Program-made: the position numbers and the translations under genes | Part shown: positions 34,078 to 42,440 of the stretch, piece after piece | Numbering within the stretch: the first letter of the stretch is position 1 | How the letters are laid out: the number at the start of each line of letters is the position of its first letter | Assembly (NCBI RefSeq): GCF_018424685.1 | Contig: NZ_QTKX01000003.1 | Coordinates: 372,001-436,000 of the forward strand | Length of the DNA: 64,000 nt | Direction: 5' to 3' | Source: Mesobacillus boroniphilus | GTDB taxonomy: Bacteria > Bacillota > Bacilli > Bacillales > Cytobacillaceae | Notes under the pieces: generated by a model | What the model was told of the DNA's origin: nothing | What the model saw: only the letters and a program-made list of their open reading frames with translations | Databases searched by the model: none

Positions 34078-35344
34078 ATTGGTAGGGAATATTATTTCCT
34101 TAATCGTCCTCCAGGGAAGCAACTTTCTATTTCCTCTTATTACTTTTCCTTACCTGGTCAGAACCCTCGGCATTGAAAATTATGGCGTCCTGTTATTCTG
34201 TATTTCCATCATGCAATTTTTAAATATTTTGATCGATTACGGTTTTAATATTTCAGGTACAAGAGACATTTCTATCAATAAAGACAGGATGGATAAAGTC
34301 AACGCCATCTACAATGTTATTTTGACGATAAAAATCTTACTCGCACTTTTATTTGGACTGATCTATTTTAGCATCATCCTCAGCATCCCGTTTTTCAGTG
34401 AGAACCGTGCAGCATTTCTTATAATCTTCCTGATGATTATCGGCAATACTTTTTTTCCTCTCTGGTTGTACCAGGGCCTGGAAAGAATGAAGTATATTAC
34501 TTATTTCAATGTTATTGCCAAAGCTTTCGTGACCATTTTAGTTTTTATGTTTATCAAAAGTGCAGATGACCTAAGCCTCGCAGCGTTCTTTCACTCCCTT
34601 TATTTTATCTTGCCTGCCATCATTTCGGTTCTGTTCGCAAAAATAAAGTTGAAGATGGATTTTAAGATCGTACTGGATGTTCATAAAATTAAAGATGAGC
34701 TCAAAAGGGGAAAGCATGTTTTTATGACCAGCCTTTGGGTCAACTTTTACAGCCAGGGGCCGATTGTCATTTTGGGCTTTATCTCTGGAAGCCGCGCTAC
34801 CGGAATTTATGGAATAGGGGAAAAAGTCCAGGGAGCATTTTATGGGATTTCTCAGCCGTTTACACAGGCGCTTTATCCATATTTATGTGACCTGTTTGAA
34901 AATGAAAAAGAGCGATTTGATCAATTCAAACGGAAGTTAATGTGGATTGGAATTTCATTTTCCATTTTGATTGCGATTTCATTATTCATTTTTTCTGCTC
35001 CAATCGCAGCAATTGTTTCCGGCACAGCTGACCCAAAAATCACGGCCTTGATCAAAGTTTTTTCGGTCATCGTTTTCTTATCGATTACCAATACGTTAAT
35101 GGCAAGAATCATGCATGCAGTCAATCTATCTAATGTTTTAAATAAAAATTACTTAATTGCTGCCATTGTTTTTATTGTTTTTTCAATCCCTCTTACGATA
35201 TGGCTTCATCAATTCGGAATGGCAGTGGCCGTTATTTTTGCTGAAGGTACAGTTTTTGTCCTTAATATCCGGAATGTGACAGGTATCAAAGCAACTGAAA
35301 TTCTACCCCCCATACAAAACGAGGTTGATAGGCAAAGGGCTTAA
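34055..35344 (+). CDS. Polysaccharide flippase (Wzx, MOP superfamily)
   Basis: A 429-residue protein with about 12 membrane segments. The N-terminal LIVLQGSNFLFPLITFPYL followed by RTLGIENYGVLLF matches RfbX/Wzx flippases, which carry the lipid-linked repeat unit across the membrane for Wzy. RBS AAAGGAG. With the polymerase and initiating transferase this completes a Wzy-dependent pathway. Confidence 0.92.
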   Translation: MKKLMGNRLVGNIISLIVLQGSNFLFPLITFPYLVRTLGIENYGVLLFCISIMQFLNILIDYGFNISGTRDISINKDRMDKVNAIYNVILTIKILLALLFGLIYFSIILSIPFFSENRAAFLIIFLMIIGNTFFPLWLYQGLERMKYITYFNVIAKAFVTILVFMFIKSADDLSLAAFFHSLYFILPAIISVLFAKIKLKMDFKIVLDVHKIKDELKRGKHVFMTSLWVNFYSQGPIVILGFISGSRATGIYGIGEKVQGAFYGISQPFTQALYPYLCDLFENEKERFDQFKRKLMWIGISFSILIAISLFIFSAPIAAIVSGTADPKITALIKVFSVIVFLSITNTLMARIMHAVNLSNVLNKNYLIAAIVFIVFSIPLTIWLHQFGMAVAVIFAEGTVFVLNIRNVTGIKATEILPPIQNEVDRQRA

Positions 35345-35485
35345 TCATGAATACAGTGGAAAGGCTTGAATAGACTATAGCATGCTCTAATGTGACCTTG
35401 GATTACCTAGTTAGATGCAGGAGGTGCATTGAGCGTCTAGGGAAAATTACTCTTCAATTAAATAGGAAGTAAGGAGTTGACTCTC

Positions 35486-36481
35486 ATGCGAAGTGATAAA
35501 CAGGGCACTTTTATAATCTCCCTGGATTTTGAACTCTTTTGGGGTGTTCATGATGTATACGAAAAAGAAGAGTATGAGCAAAATGTCCGGGGCGCCCACA
35601 ATGTGGTTTTGTCATTATTAGAGATGTTTCACCTTCATCAAATTCATGCGACCTGGGCGATTGTCGGCATGATTTATTTTAAGAATATAGAAGAATTACA
35701 AAGCATGGTTCCAGAGCATAAACCTGGTTATGATCATCCAAAACTATCTTCCTACCATTACATGGAAAACAATCCGATCACAGCAGAGGATTTTGACCTT
35801 TTCTTCGCACCATATCTGATTGAAAGCATTTCATCGACTCCAAACCAGGAGGCAGCTACGCATACTTTTTCCCATTATTACTGCTTGGAACATGGACAAA
35901 CACTGGAACAATTCTCAGCAGATTTGCAATTAGCACAGCAGATAAGCCGTAAACATGGAAGTGAAATTAAATCAATCGTTTTTCCGCGCAATCAAATTAA
36001 TGAAGAATATATAAGAGAATGCAAGAGGCTCGGACTGGTATCTTACCGCGGGAATGAGGACAGCTGGGTGTACCGCCTGGAATCACAGGAAAAAAAGCGG
36101 TATGTGAAGCGAGGCTTGCGGCTTTTAGACCGGTATATCAATATTTTTGGCCATCAGGCCTTTGATTTGCCCGTTCCGACGGAAAATCTGCCGCTCAATA
36201 TAAAATCCAGCCGTTATTTGGCGAGATGTTCGGAAATGCTGAAGCCGCTGGAAGGATTGCGGTTGAAGCGAATACTGAACGATATGACCTATGCAGCAAA
36301 ACATGGCAAGGCTTATCATCTATGGTGGCATCCCCATGACTTTGGTGTGAATACAGCTGGGAATTTAAAATTCTTAGAACAAATCCTGGAGCATTATTTA
36401 CACTTGCAGGACAAGTATGGCTTCAGAAGCAGGAATATGAATGAACTCGCACTCGAAATAATTTCGAAGGAGGAGGGGTGA
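35486..36481 (+). CDS. Polysaccharide deacetylase-like protein
   Basis: About 331 residues of the NodB/carbohydrate esterase 4-like barrel. FIISLDFELFWGVHD holds the metal/base Asp region, and ATHTFSHYYC contains the paired His motif. No signal peptide is seen, unlike most surface deacetylases, so it may act on precursors inside the cell or be a divergent member. ATG 35486 follows AAGGAG by 9 nt. The next gene begins 1 nt after its stop. Confidence 0.8.
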   Translation: MRSDKQGTFIISLDFELFWGVHDVYEKEEYEQNVRGAHNVVLSLLEMFHLHQIHATWAIVGMIYFKNIEELQSMVPEHKPGYDHPKLSSYHYMENNPITAEDFDLFFAPYLIESISSTPNQEAATHTFSHYYCLEHGQTLEQFSADLQLAQQISRKHGSEIKSIVFPRNQINEEYIRECKRLGLVSYRGNEDSWVYRLESQEKKRYVKRGLRLLDRYINIFGHQAFDLPVPTENLPLNIKSSRYLARCSEMLKPLEGLRLKRILNDMTYAAKHGKAYHLWWHPHDFGVNTAGNLKFLEQILEHYLHLQDKYGFRSRNMNELALEIISKEEG

Positions 36482-36482
36482 A

Positions 36483-37295
36483 ATGTATATCCATTGGAAA
36501 AAGCTGATTTTTAAAATGAATGAGATATACGGATCAGATGCAGCAGACAATCTGCCCAAGGCTGATGTTAATGCCTATTTTCAGCAGAAAAGACTAATCG
36601 GCCCCGATAAGTGGAATTCGCTCCACAAAGAAACAAAAACACTGCTAATTGACCTAGAGAAAGCCGAAGACCAGCTAAGGAAAGAGCTAAATAAATCAAC
36701 GCGCTACCAAATAAATAAGGCTGAAAGAGATAATTTGACGATAGAAGTGATTTCCAATCCCAGTTATGAAGATATCGAAGACTACAAAGAATTTTTCAAC
36801 CCGTATGCAAAAGAGAAAGGTATTGAACCGTTTCAGGATGACAGAGTGGAGGCTATTAGGCAAAAAGGCATGGCAGTCATTACCTATGTGTTCCATAAAG
36901 AAGGCCAAAAGCTTGGAGGCCATTTATACTTTGCAGATGCAACCAGGGCCCGGATGTTCTACTCATGCTCCGCCCGGTTCACAGCCGCCGAAATACCCAA
37001 AAATGATATAGGCCGGGCAAACCGCTATCTGCACTGGCATGCGATATTATTTTTCAAAATGAAAAACTACCAGGAATATGACTTCTTTGGGTTGTCGATG
37101 GACGAAAATAATGTTGACCAGCAAAACATTAACACTTTTAAAAAGAGTTTTGGGGGAGAAGAAGTAACCGAATACCGAAGCTTTATCCCGCAGACGCTGA
37201 AGGGGCATATACTGGTTCTCATGATGAAATTGAAATGGCGGAAACAGGTGGAGGTTGTTAGAGGAGAAAGGGCAAGGAAGAAACAGGTTTTATAA
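36483..37295 (+). CDS. FemAB/GNAT-like acyl or aminoacyl transferase
   Basis: A 270-residue cytoplasmic protein resembling FemAB-type peptidyltransferases of polysaccharide and exosortase clusters. Features are KSTRYQINKAERDNLTIEV (near 75), LGGHLYFADATRARMFYSCS (near 143) and YDFFGLSMDEN (near 198). It is tightly coupled to the deacetylase gene. It may attach an acyl or amino acid group to a sugar after deacetylation; this is inference from order. Confidence 0.65.
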   Translation: MYIHWKKLIFKMNEIYGSDAADNLPKADVNAYFQQKRLIGPDKWNSLHKETKTLLIDLEKAEDQLRKELNKSTRYQINKAERDNLTIEVISNPSYEDIEDYKEFFNPYAKEKGIEPFQDDRVEAIRQKGMAVITYVFHKEGQKLGGHLYFADATRARMFYSCSARFTAAEIPKNDIGRANRYLHWHAILFFKMKNYQEYDFFGLSMDENNVDQQNINTFKKSFGGEEVTEYRSFIPQTLKGHILVLMMKLKWRKQVEVVRGERARKKQVL

Positions 37296-37364
37296 TTATA
37301 GGCTATGTAATAATGGTTATTGATGTAGCGTAGGCCTATCCATTGTTTTTGTTTTGTTAACTTA

Positions 37365-37392
37365 AAGCTGCTGACGAATTCGTCAGCGGCTT
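37365..37392 (+). terminator. Hairpin at the end of the polysaccharide cluster
   Basis: A 12-bp stem AAGCTGCTGACG/CGTCAGCGGCTT with loop AATT. The T tract is interrupted (ATTATCATTC), so termination may be moderate. Confidence 0.65.
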
Positions 37393-37626
37393 ATTATCAT
37401 TCTTATTTTAATAATTGAACATATCAGGCACTGATGTATAGACCTTACCAACCATAACCCCATTACTGTAATTCAGAATTATAATTATATCTTGTTCCCT
37501 AGGGATCAGCCGCTTTATATACAGAGTATGATATCAAACCAGTAGATTTTTTTTATTAGTCTTTTTAAAATATCCAAGTTCTGGTATGAATCATTATTGA
37601 AAAAGCTATGAAAAAGGAATACTATT

Positions 37627-37674
37627 ATTCTATATAAAGAACATAATATTAAATAATGATTCTTTATCAAGAAT
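37627..37674 (+). promoter_or_regulatory. Two SinR-like operators before tadG
   Basis: ATTCTATATAAAGAAC (37627-37642) and ATTCTTTATCAAGAAT (37659-37674) fit GTTCT-N6-AGAAC with one and two changes. The second lies just ahead of the RBS of the TadG-like gene, where binding would block transcription. Confidence 0.5.
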
Positions 37675-37687
37675 TGGAGGGGGTTTT

Positions 37688-38626
37688 TTGAAGAGGATAA
37701 AAGGGCTGTTATCAGAAGAAAAGGGTCAGTCTTTAGTGCTGGTGGCAATTTTTATGGTGGTCCTCATTGGCTTTGCTGGTCTGGCAATCGATGGTGGCAG
37801 ATTGTATATTGCCAAATCCCAGCTTCAAAAAGCGGTGGATGCCGGTGCGCTGGCAGGAGCAGATATAATGGTTGATGGGGTGAATGCTTCAGGAGTATTT
37901 AACCATACTGATTCAGAAACTGAGGCAAAGGTAATGGCAGTAAAAAATTACAATAGCAACATGCCTTACGAAGTGTCTTTTCCCGAAGACAACATCATAA
38001 AAGTTTATGGGAAAGAGAATGTGCCGCTGTTGTTGATGCCTGTGTTGGGTATGGCTGACACCACTTTAGTTGTTGCAGAAGCGCGGGCAGAAGTAGGCAG
38101 ACTAAAAAGGGTTGTGAAAAATACAATCATCCCAATTGGAATTCACATTAATGATGGTTTTGAATTAACATTTGGAGAGGTTTGGAATTTAACAGAAAGT
38201 CCAGGAGATGGCTCTAAAGGAAATTTCAATCTTTTGGATTTCTCAACTTTGCCTGGTGTAACAGGAGGAGAAAACGGCTCCCAGGGAGTTGCTTATTATA
38301 TTAATAATGGTTCTCCGGTGCCAATTGAAGCTGGGACTACGACAGTATATCCTCAAACGGGAGATCCAATAAACAGCAATGCGATTAAAACCGCAATCAC
38401 AGCGTTAGAAGGGCAAATTGTTTATGTACCCATTGTAAGCGAATTTTCCCAGGGAAGCAGTGATCCAGTAACGATTACAGGATTTGCAGCTTTTAGAATA
38501 GATGACTTTTATAAAGATAGAAGTGTCCATACGATTAAGGCCACTTTTATTAAGACTGTACTTCCAGGTGAAATCGGAACTGTAGTTGAGGAATATGGAA
38601 CATACGCATCTCAATTGATTTATTAA
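37688..38626 (+). CDS. tadG: TadG-like pilus assembly protein
   Basis: A 312-residue protein. The N-terminal EEKGQSLVLVAIFMVVLIGF is the TadE/TadG-type signal-anchor with the Glu-Lys-Gly-Gln start, followed by AKSQLQKAVDAGALAGA of Flp-pilus Tad proteins. The rest is extracellular. It is probably a minor pilin or assembly factor of the Tad system encoded at 39.4-45.7 kb. TTG 37688 follows GGAGGGGG. It has its own unit and terminator, apart from the main operon. Confidence 0.85.
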   Translation: MKRIKGLLSEEKGQSLVLVAIFMVVLIGFAGLAIDGGRLYIAKSQLQKAVDAGALAGADIMVDGVNASGVFNHTDSETEAKVMAVKNYNSNMPYEVSFPEDNIIKVYGKENVPLLLMPVLGMADTTLVVAEARAEVGRLKRVVKNTIIPIGIHINDGFELTFGEVWNLTESPGDGSKGNFNLLDFSTLPGVTGGENGSQGVAYYINNGSPVPIEAGTTTVYPQTGDPINSNAIKTAITALEGQIVYVPIVSEFSQGSSDPVTITGFAAFRIDDFYKDRSVHTIKATFIKTVLPGEIGTVVEEYGTYASQLIY

Positions 38627-38641
38627 GCTGTGGAAAATAGA

Positions 38642-38685
38642 AAAAGAGACAGAATCAGCAGGCTTAAGCTGAAACTGTCTCTTTT
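38642..38685. terminator. Bidirectional terminator between tadG and the DUF192 gene
   Basis: AAAAGAGACAG pairs with CTGTCTCTTTT and gives T tracts both ways. The hairpin overlaps the 3' end of the DUF192 gene. Confidence 0.75.
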
Positions 38686-39017
38686 ACATTTAGTTCTAAA
38701 ATATCCCCTGTTTGAAGATCAAACTTTTTTATGGTTCCTACAGGAAGCTCCACAACAGAGTATGCGTTAGGAATCGGTTTTACAATTTTCCATGGATCCA
38801 AATCACCGACTAATTTGACTATCCTGACCTCCTTATCCAGGAATACAGCATCAATCGGAAAGTTCATAAAAAACATGTGGATCGAGTTGCACGGAGTGAT
38901 CCACAACCCCTGCCTATCTAAAGGTGACCTTCGGAACATTAGACCTTTTAGTCTTGCAGAAAAAGTATTAGCAATTTTAATTCGGTAGGGAAGTGATTTC
39001 TTCGGAATGGTTTTCAT
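38664..39017 (-). CDS. DUF192 family protein
   Basis: A 117-residue small soluble protein with RLKGLMFRRSPLDRQGLWITPCNSIHMFFMNFPIDAVFLD, the DUF192 core. The function is unknown. It is on the opposite strand between tadG and flp and probably shares their control region. DUF192 genes are seen near Tad loci elsewhere, so an accessory role is possible. Confidence 0.85.
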   Translation of the reverse strand: MKTIPKKSLPYRIKIANTFSARLKGLMFRRSPLDRQGLWITPCNSIHMFFMNFPIDAVFLDKEVRIVKLVGDLDPWKIVKPIPNAYSVVELPVGTIKKFDLQTGDILELNVKETVSA

Positions 39018-39178
39018 ATATTAATAATCTCCCTTTAACAATGATTAACTATAGTGTAAATCAAACTATTATCGTTCTCAATAAAGAAAAAAGTCGAAGC
39101 TTGACTAATTCTATTTTTAGAAAATTTATGGAAATGTATTTACAAAAAAGGGTGAACCATATATGATTTAATCAATAA

Positions 39179-39241
39179 GTTCTTTATATAGAACAAACAA
39201 AAAGAATGTAAAGAACACGATGTGTGTTTCTTAAAAAGAAC
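39179..39241 (+). promoter_or_regulatory. SinR-like operators before the flp-tad operon
   Basis: GTTCTTTATATAGAAC (39179-39194) matches GTTCT-N6-AGAAC perfectly. GTTTCTTAAAAAGAAC (39226-39241) matches with a changed left arm. AAAGAAC (39210-39216) lies between. They are 120-185 nt upstream of flp, in the probable promoter region. Confidence 0.65.
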
Positions 39242-39363
39242 ATCTGGTAGTTAGGAAATTATCGTTACATTGGTTTCAAGTAAGAAAGGATCGATCCAGA
39301 TACATAGACATATCAATCCTTACTGCTTAAACATAAATAATTTAAATCTGGGAGGAAAAACAA

Positions 39364-39543
39364 ATGCTAGAAAAAATGAAGAATTTAGTTGTTGAAGAAG
39401 AAGGGCAAGCGTTGACGGAGTATGGGTTGATTGTTGGGTTAATTTCTGTTGCAGTAATTGCAGCTTTGCTATTAATTGGACCACAATTAGACAGATTATT
39501 TAGGGCGATTGCAACTACTCTTACCGGAGTGACTACACCTTAA
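39364..39543 (+). CDS. flp: Flp-type pilin
   Basis: A 59-residue type IVb major pilin. A short leader ending EEEG is followed by QALTEYGLIVGLISVAVIA: prepilin peptidase would cut after Gly14, leaving Glu5 of the mature pilin in the hydrophobic assembly helix. RBS GGGAGG. It heads the tad operon, and the next gene encodes its peptidase. Confidence 0.93.
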   Translation: MLEKMKNLVVEEEGQALTEYGLIVGLISVAVIAALLLIGPQLDRLFRAIATTLTGVTTP

Positions 39544-39571
39544 TTATTATTTAAAAGTTAGCTTAATTTTA

Positions 39572-39594
39572 AGCCCTACTATTTTGGTAGGGCT
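39572..39594 (+). other. Intercistronic hairpin after flp
   Basis: AGCCCTAC (39572-39579) pairs with GTAGGGCT (39587-39594); the following bases CTCATTCTT are a poor T tract. Such a hairpin would let abundant pilin mRNA end or be stabilised while some transcripts continue into the assembly genes. Confidence 0.6.
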
Positions 39595-39622
39595 CTCATT
39601 CTTATATAAAAGAGGTCTTCTT

Positions 39623-40141
39623 ATGGTTAGTATTATTATTTTGATATTGGTACTTCTTATATCCTTAATCACTGATATAAAAAAACGAAAGATATTAAAC
39701 ATTGTTACTTTGCCTGCAATATTATATGGATTTGCTTATTACCTAACAGAAAATGGAATTAATGGTTTTTTGTTTAGTGGAAAGGGCTTTCTAGTTGGTT
39801 TGGGGTTATTAGTGATTCCATATCTTTTAGGAGGCATGGGGGCAGGAGATGTAAAGCTAATGGCAGCGATCGGAGCTCTTATGGGAGCAAGTTTCGTTTT
39901 TTATAGTTTCATATATACTGCCATAATTGGTGGCATTATAGCACTTGTACTGATTGCGAAGAAGAGGGGGATTATTAATCCAATAAAATCACTTCTTTTC
40001 AATCTAACCTTTTTTAGAAGTAATCTTGGATCAATGATAATAGCAGATAAAGAACAAAAACACTCTAGCATTTCATTCCCGTACGGTGTAGCAATCGTAT
40101 TAGGTACTTTCTGCAATCTAGTCTGGGGAGGCTTTCAATGA
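39623..40141 (+). CDS. tadV: Prepilin peptidase (CpaA/TadV)
   Basis: A 172-residue membrane aspartyl peptidase (A24 family) that trims Flp and TadE/TadG-type leaders. The first catalytic Asp lies in LITDIKKRKILN; the second is in the GxGD motif GMGAGDVKLM. ATG 39623 follows AAAGAGG; a 13-codon upstream extension lacks an RBS and crosses the hairpin. It overlaps tadE by 4 nt. Confidence 0.9.
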   Translation: MVSIIILILVLLISLITDIKKRKILNIVTLPAILYGFAYYLTENGINGFLFSGKGFLVGLGLLVIPYLLGGMGAGDVKLMAAIGALMGASFVFYSFIYTAIIGGIIALVLIAKKRGIINPIKSLLFNLTFFRSNLGSMIIADKEQKHSSISFPYGVAIVLGTFCNLVWGGFQ

Positions 40142-40512
40142 GATCGGAGAAAGGACAATCACTGGTTGAGTTCGCACTGGTCCTGCCGTTGTTGGTCCTT
40201 TTATTATTTGGAATAGTGGATTTTGCCCGTATTTTTCATGTGTATTTGACAATGGACCATGCCGGGAGGGAAGCAGCAAGGGCTGCTAGCATAGGCAAGG
40301 ATGATACGACAATCAAAAGTGTGGCGGTTGGTGATGGTGCGAGCATAAATTTAACTGAAGGAAATGTCTTAATTACACCTGAAGGAACACGTACTTCAGG
40401 GACAGATGTTGTAATCACCATTAATTATTCGATAAACTTCCTGACTCCCGTCATAGGCAATATTATTGGCGAAGTCAATCTAACAGACAAGACGGTCATG
40501 CGGATTGAATAG
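40138..40512 (+). CDS. tadE: TadE-like minor pilin
   Basis: A 124-residue pseudopilin. EKGQSLVEFALVLPLLVLL is the TadE processing site and assembly helix, with the conserved Glu; the GREAARAAS part that follows is also typical. It is translationally coupled to tadV. Confidence 0.9.
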   Translation: MRSEKGQSLVEFALVLPLLVLLLFGIVDFARIFHVYLTMDHAGREAARAASIGKDDTTIKSVAVGDGASINLTEGNVLITPEGTRTSGTDVVITINYSINFLTPVIGNIIGEVNLTDKTVMRIE

Positions 40513-40619
40513 TCGATGAAATGGAAATTGAAATTTGAGCAGTTTGGCCAATTGGTTGACTGCTTTTATAAATATAAGAAGAGTATGTAGTAAATGAATG
40601 CAATCCTGGGGGGAGCATA

Positions 40620-41237
40620 GTGAGCGTAAAGAAAATCTGGATGATGTCACTGACTATGGGAGTTTTGGTGGCAGTTCTTGCATATATAGTTTTGTTTTAC
40701 AAGCCGGCAGCAAAGACTTCTACAGAAGAACAGGTTAAACAGGAGGAAAAGGTGGACACGGTCCAGGCTGCTGAAAAAGAGAAGGAAGAGGAGACAGGTG
40801 AAATACCGAAGCGTGAAATGACGAACCCGATTGTGGAAGTCAGCAAAGGGATGCGGGCGATCTCTTTATTTGTTGAACTTGCTCCTGGTGTTTCAGGCTA
40901 TGTCCAGCCAAACTCAATAGTAGATGTAGTTGCCTATGAAACATTTAGAGATGACAAAACTGAAAAAGAATATAAATCCGCTGTCCTAGTACTGGAGAAG
41001 GTTAAGGTCCTTACATCTGGTAAGTCTTCTGATAATAAAGAGGAAGCGTTTGGTTATGATACCGTCACACTGGAAGTGACTCCTGAAGAAGGGGTCATGC
41101 TCAGTTTGGCTACGAGGGATAAAGATGGGTTTTATTTGATGCTAAGAAATGAAGAAGATGAGGAAGTTGGAAAGCAAGGCTATAAGGAAACAAGAGAGAT
41201 TTTCAAGGACAAGAAAGAAGAGGAGGAGAAGAAATAA
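40620..41237 (+). CDS. cpaB: CpaB/RcpC-like pilus assembly protein
   Basis: A 205-residue protein: one N-terminal membrane segment (10-30), an acidic Glu/Lys linker (36-65), and an RcpC domain (75-190) with PGVSGYVQPNSIVDVVAYE. The SAF part of Gram-negative CpaB is missing, and there is no secretin gene, as expected without an outer membrane. GTG 40620 follows GGGGGAG. Confidence 0.82.
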   Translation: MSVKKIWMMSLTMGVLVAVLAYIVLFYKPAAKTSTEEQVKQEEKVDTVQAAEKEKEEETGEIPKREMTNPIVEVSKGMRAISLFVELAPGVSGYVQPNSIVDVVAYETFRDDKTEKEYKSAVLVLEKVKVLTSGKSSDNKEEAFGYDTVTLEVTPEEGVMLSLATRDKDGFYLMLRNEEDEEVGKQGYKETREIFKDKKEEEEKK

Positions 41238-41239
41238 TC

Positions 41240-42427
41240 ATGACAATCAATTGGTATTACTTTTCGGACACGAATTCTCCTCCGGGGGAAATCAAGACTT
41301 TTTTGCATAAGCTGGATGCATCTTTCACCAGCGTGACACAGGTTGAAAGCCTTCATAAAAAGCTGGCTGAAAATGAACATTCGGTACTGTTCATCAGATC
41401 CAACCCTGTTTTAAATGGATATGATCTTTGCCAGGAGGTTTCGATTCTCCATCCTTCTGTCTATATAGTTCTGATTGTTCCGGATAATATGGAAAACCTC
41501 AAAAAAGCGATGCATATGGGTGCTTCCGATATTCTCAGGTATTCTTACACCTTTGAAAAGATGAGGGAGACCATCTTACGGGCAAAGAGGTATATGGAAT
41601 TCAGGTCAAATAAAGAAACTCATAATACCTTTAAATTAATCAATGGCGACAGCAGGGTAATCACTGTGTGCAACCCTAAGGGCGGGATCGGCAGAACAAT
41701 GCTGACAGTGAACCTGGCAGCTTCCTTTGCCAAACGGGGAAAAAGAGTGGCGATCATTGATGCAAACCTCCAATTCGGCGAAGTAACAATGTTTTTGAAC
41801 ATAAAAACGAAACGGACGATTTACGAGTGGGTCAAGGAAGCATACGGACGGGAAGAACTAACCATTGATCAATATATGGCCACACATGAATCAGGCGTTT
41901 CGGTGCTGGCAGCTCCATTAAGGCCGGAGTTTTTTGAAGGGATTACCGAAACTCACGTACGGGCCGCAATTGAAGAAGTGAAACAGTATTATGATGTAGT
42001 GCTGATTGACACGCCTGCTTTTATCTCCGATATCCATCTTAGCTGCCTCGATCTATCAGACGAGATTCTGCTCGTGACGATAAATGATTTATCTGTGATG
42101 AGAATCAGCAAGCTATATCTAGAAACCCTGGAAACGATCAGACAGAGGGAAAAAGTTAAGGTGATTCTCAATAAACAGGGAAAAAATAAATCCCTTGATC
42201 TGAAAAAAATCGAAGAAATCTTAACATCTGAAATATATTCTGTTATTCCAGAGCAGGATTCTGTTTCAAACTCCTCAATATCGACCGGGCAGCCATTCAT
42301 TATTTCCAATCCCCGGAGTCATATTGGCAAAGCTGTCTGGCAGCTGACGGAAAAGATGCTTGCCCCGGCAGATGGAAGCACCTCAGCAGATAAAAGAGGA
42401 AAGCGCTGGTTTTTAGCCGCCAAATAA
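41240..42427 (+). CDS. tadZ: TadZ/CpaE-like pilus localisation ATPase
   Basis: A 395-residue protein: a receiver-like domain (1-120) with unusual active residues and a MinD/ParA-type ATPase (135-380). The P-loop is CNPKGGIGRTMLTVNLA: the deviant-Walker Lys is kept but the second Lys is replaced by Arg, as in other atypical TadZ/CpaE proteins. It marks the assembly site at the membrane. The start lies 2 nt after the cpaB stop. Confidence 0.87.
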   Translation: MTINWYYFSDTNSPPGEIKTFLHKLDASFTSVTQVESLHKKLAENEHSVLFIRSNPVLNGYDLCQEVSILHPSVYIVLIVPDNMENLKKAMHMGASDILRYSYTFEKMRETILRAKRYMEFRSNKETHNTFKLINGDSRVITVCNPKGGIGRTMLTVNLAASFAKRGKRVAIIDANLQFGEVTMFLNIKTKRTIYEWVKEAYGREELTIDQYMATHESGVSVLAAPLRPEFFEGITETHVRAAIEEVKQYYDVVLIDTPAFISDIHLSCLDLSDEILLVTINDLSVMRISKLYLETLETIRQREKVKVILNKQGKNKSLDLKKIEEILTSEIYSVIPEQDSVSNSSISTGQPFIISNPRSHIGKAVWQLTEKMLAPADGSTSADKRGKRWFLAAK

Positions 42428-42440
42428 GGAGGAGACAGAC

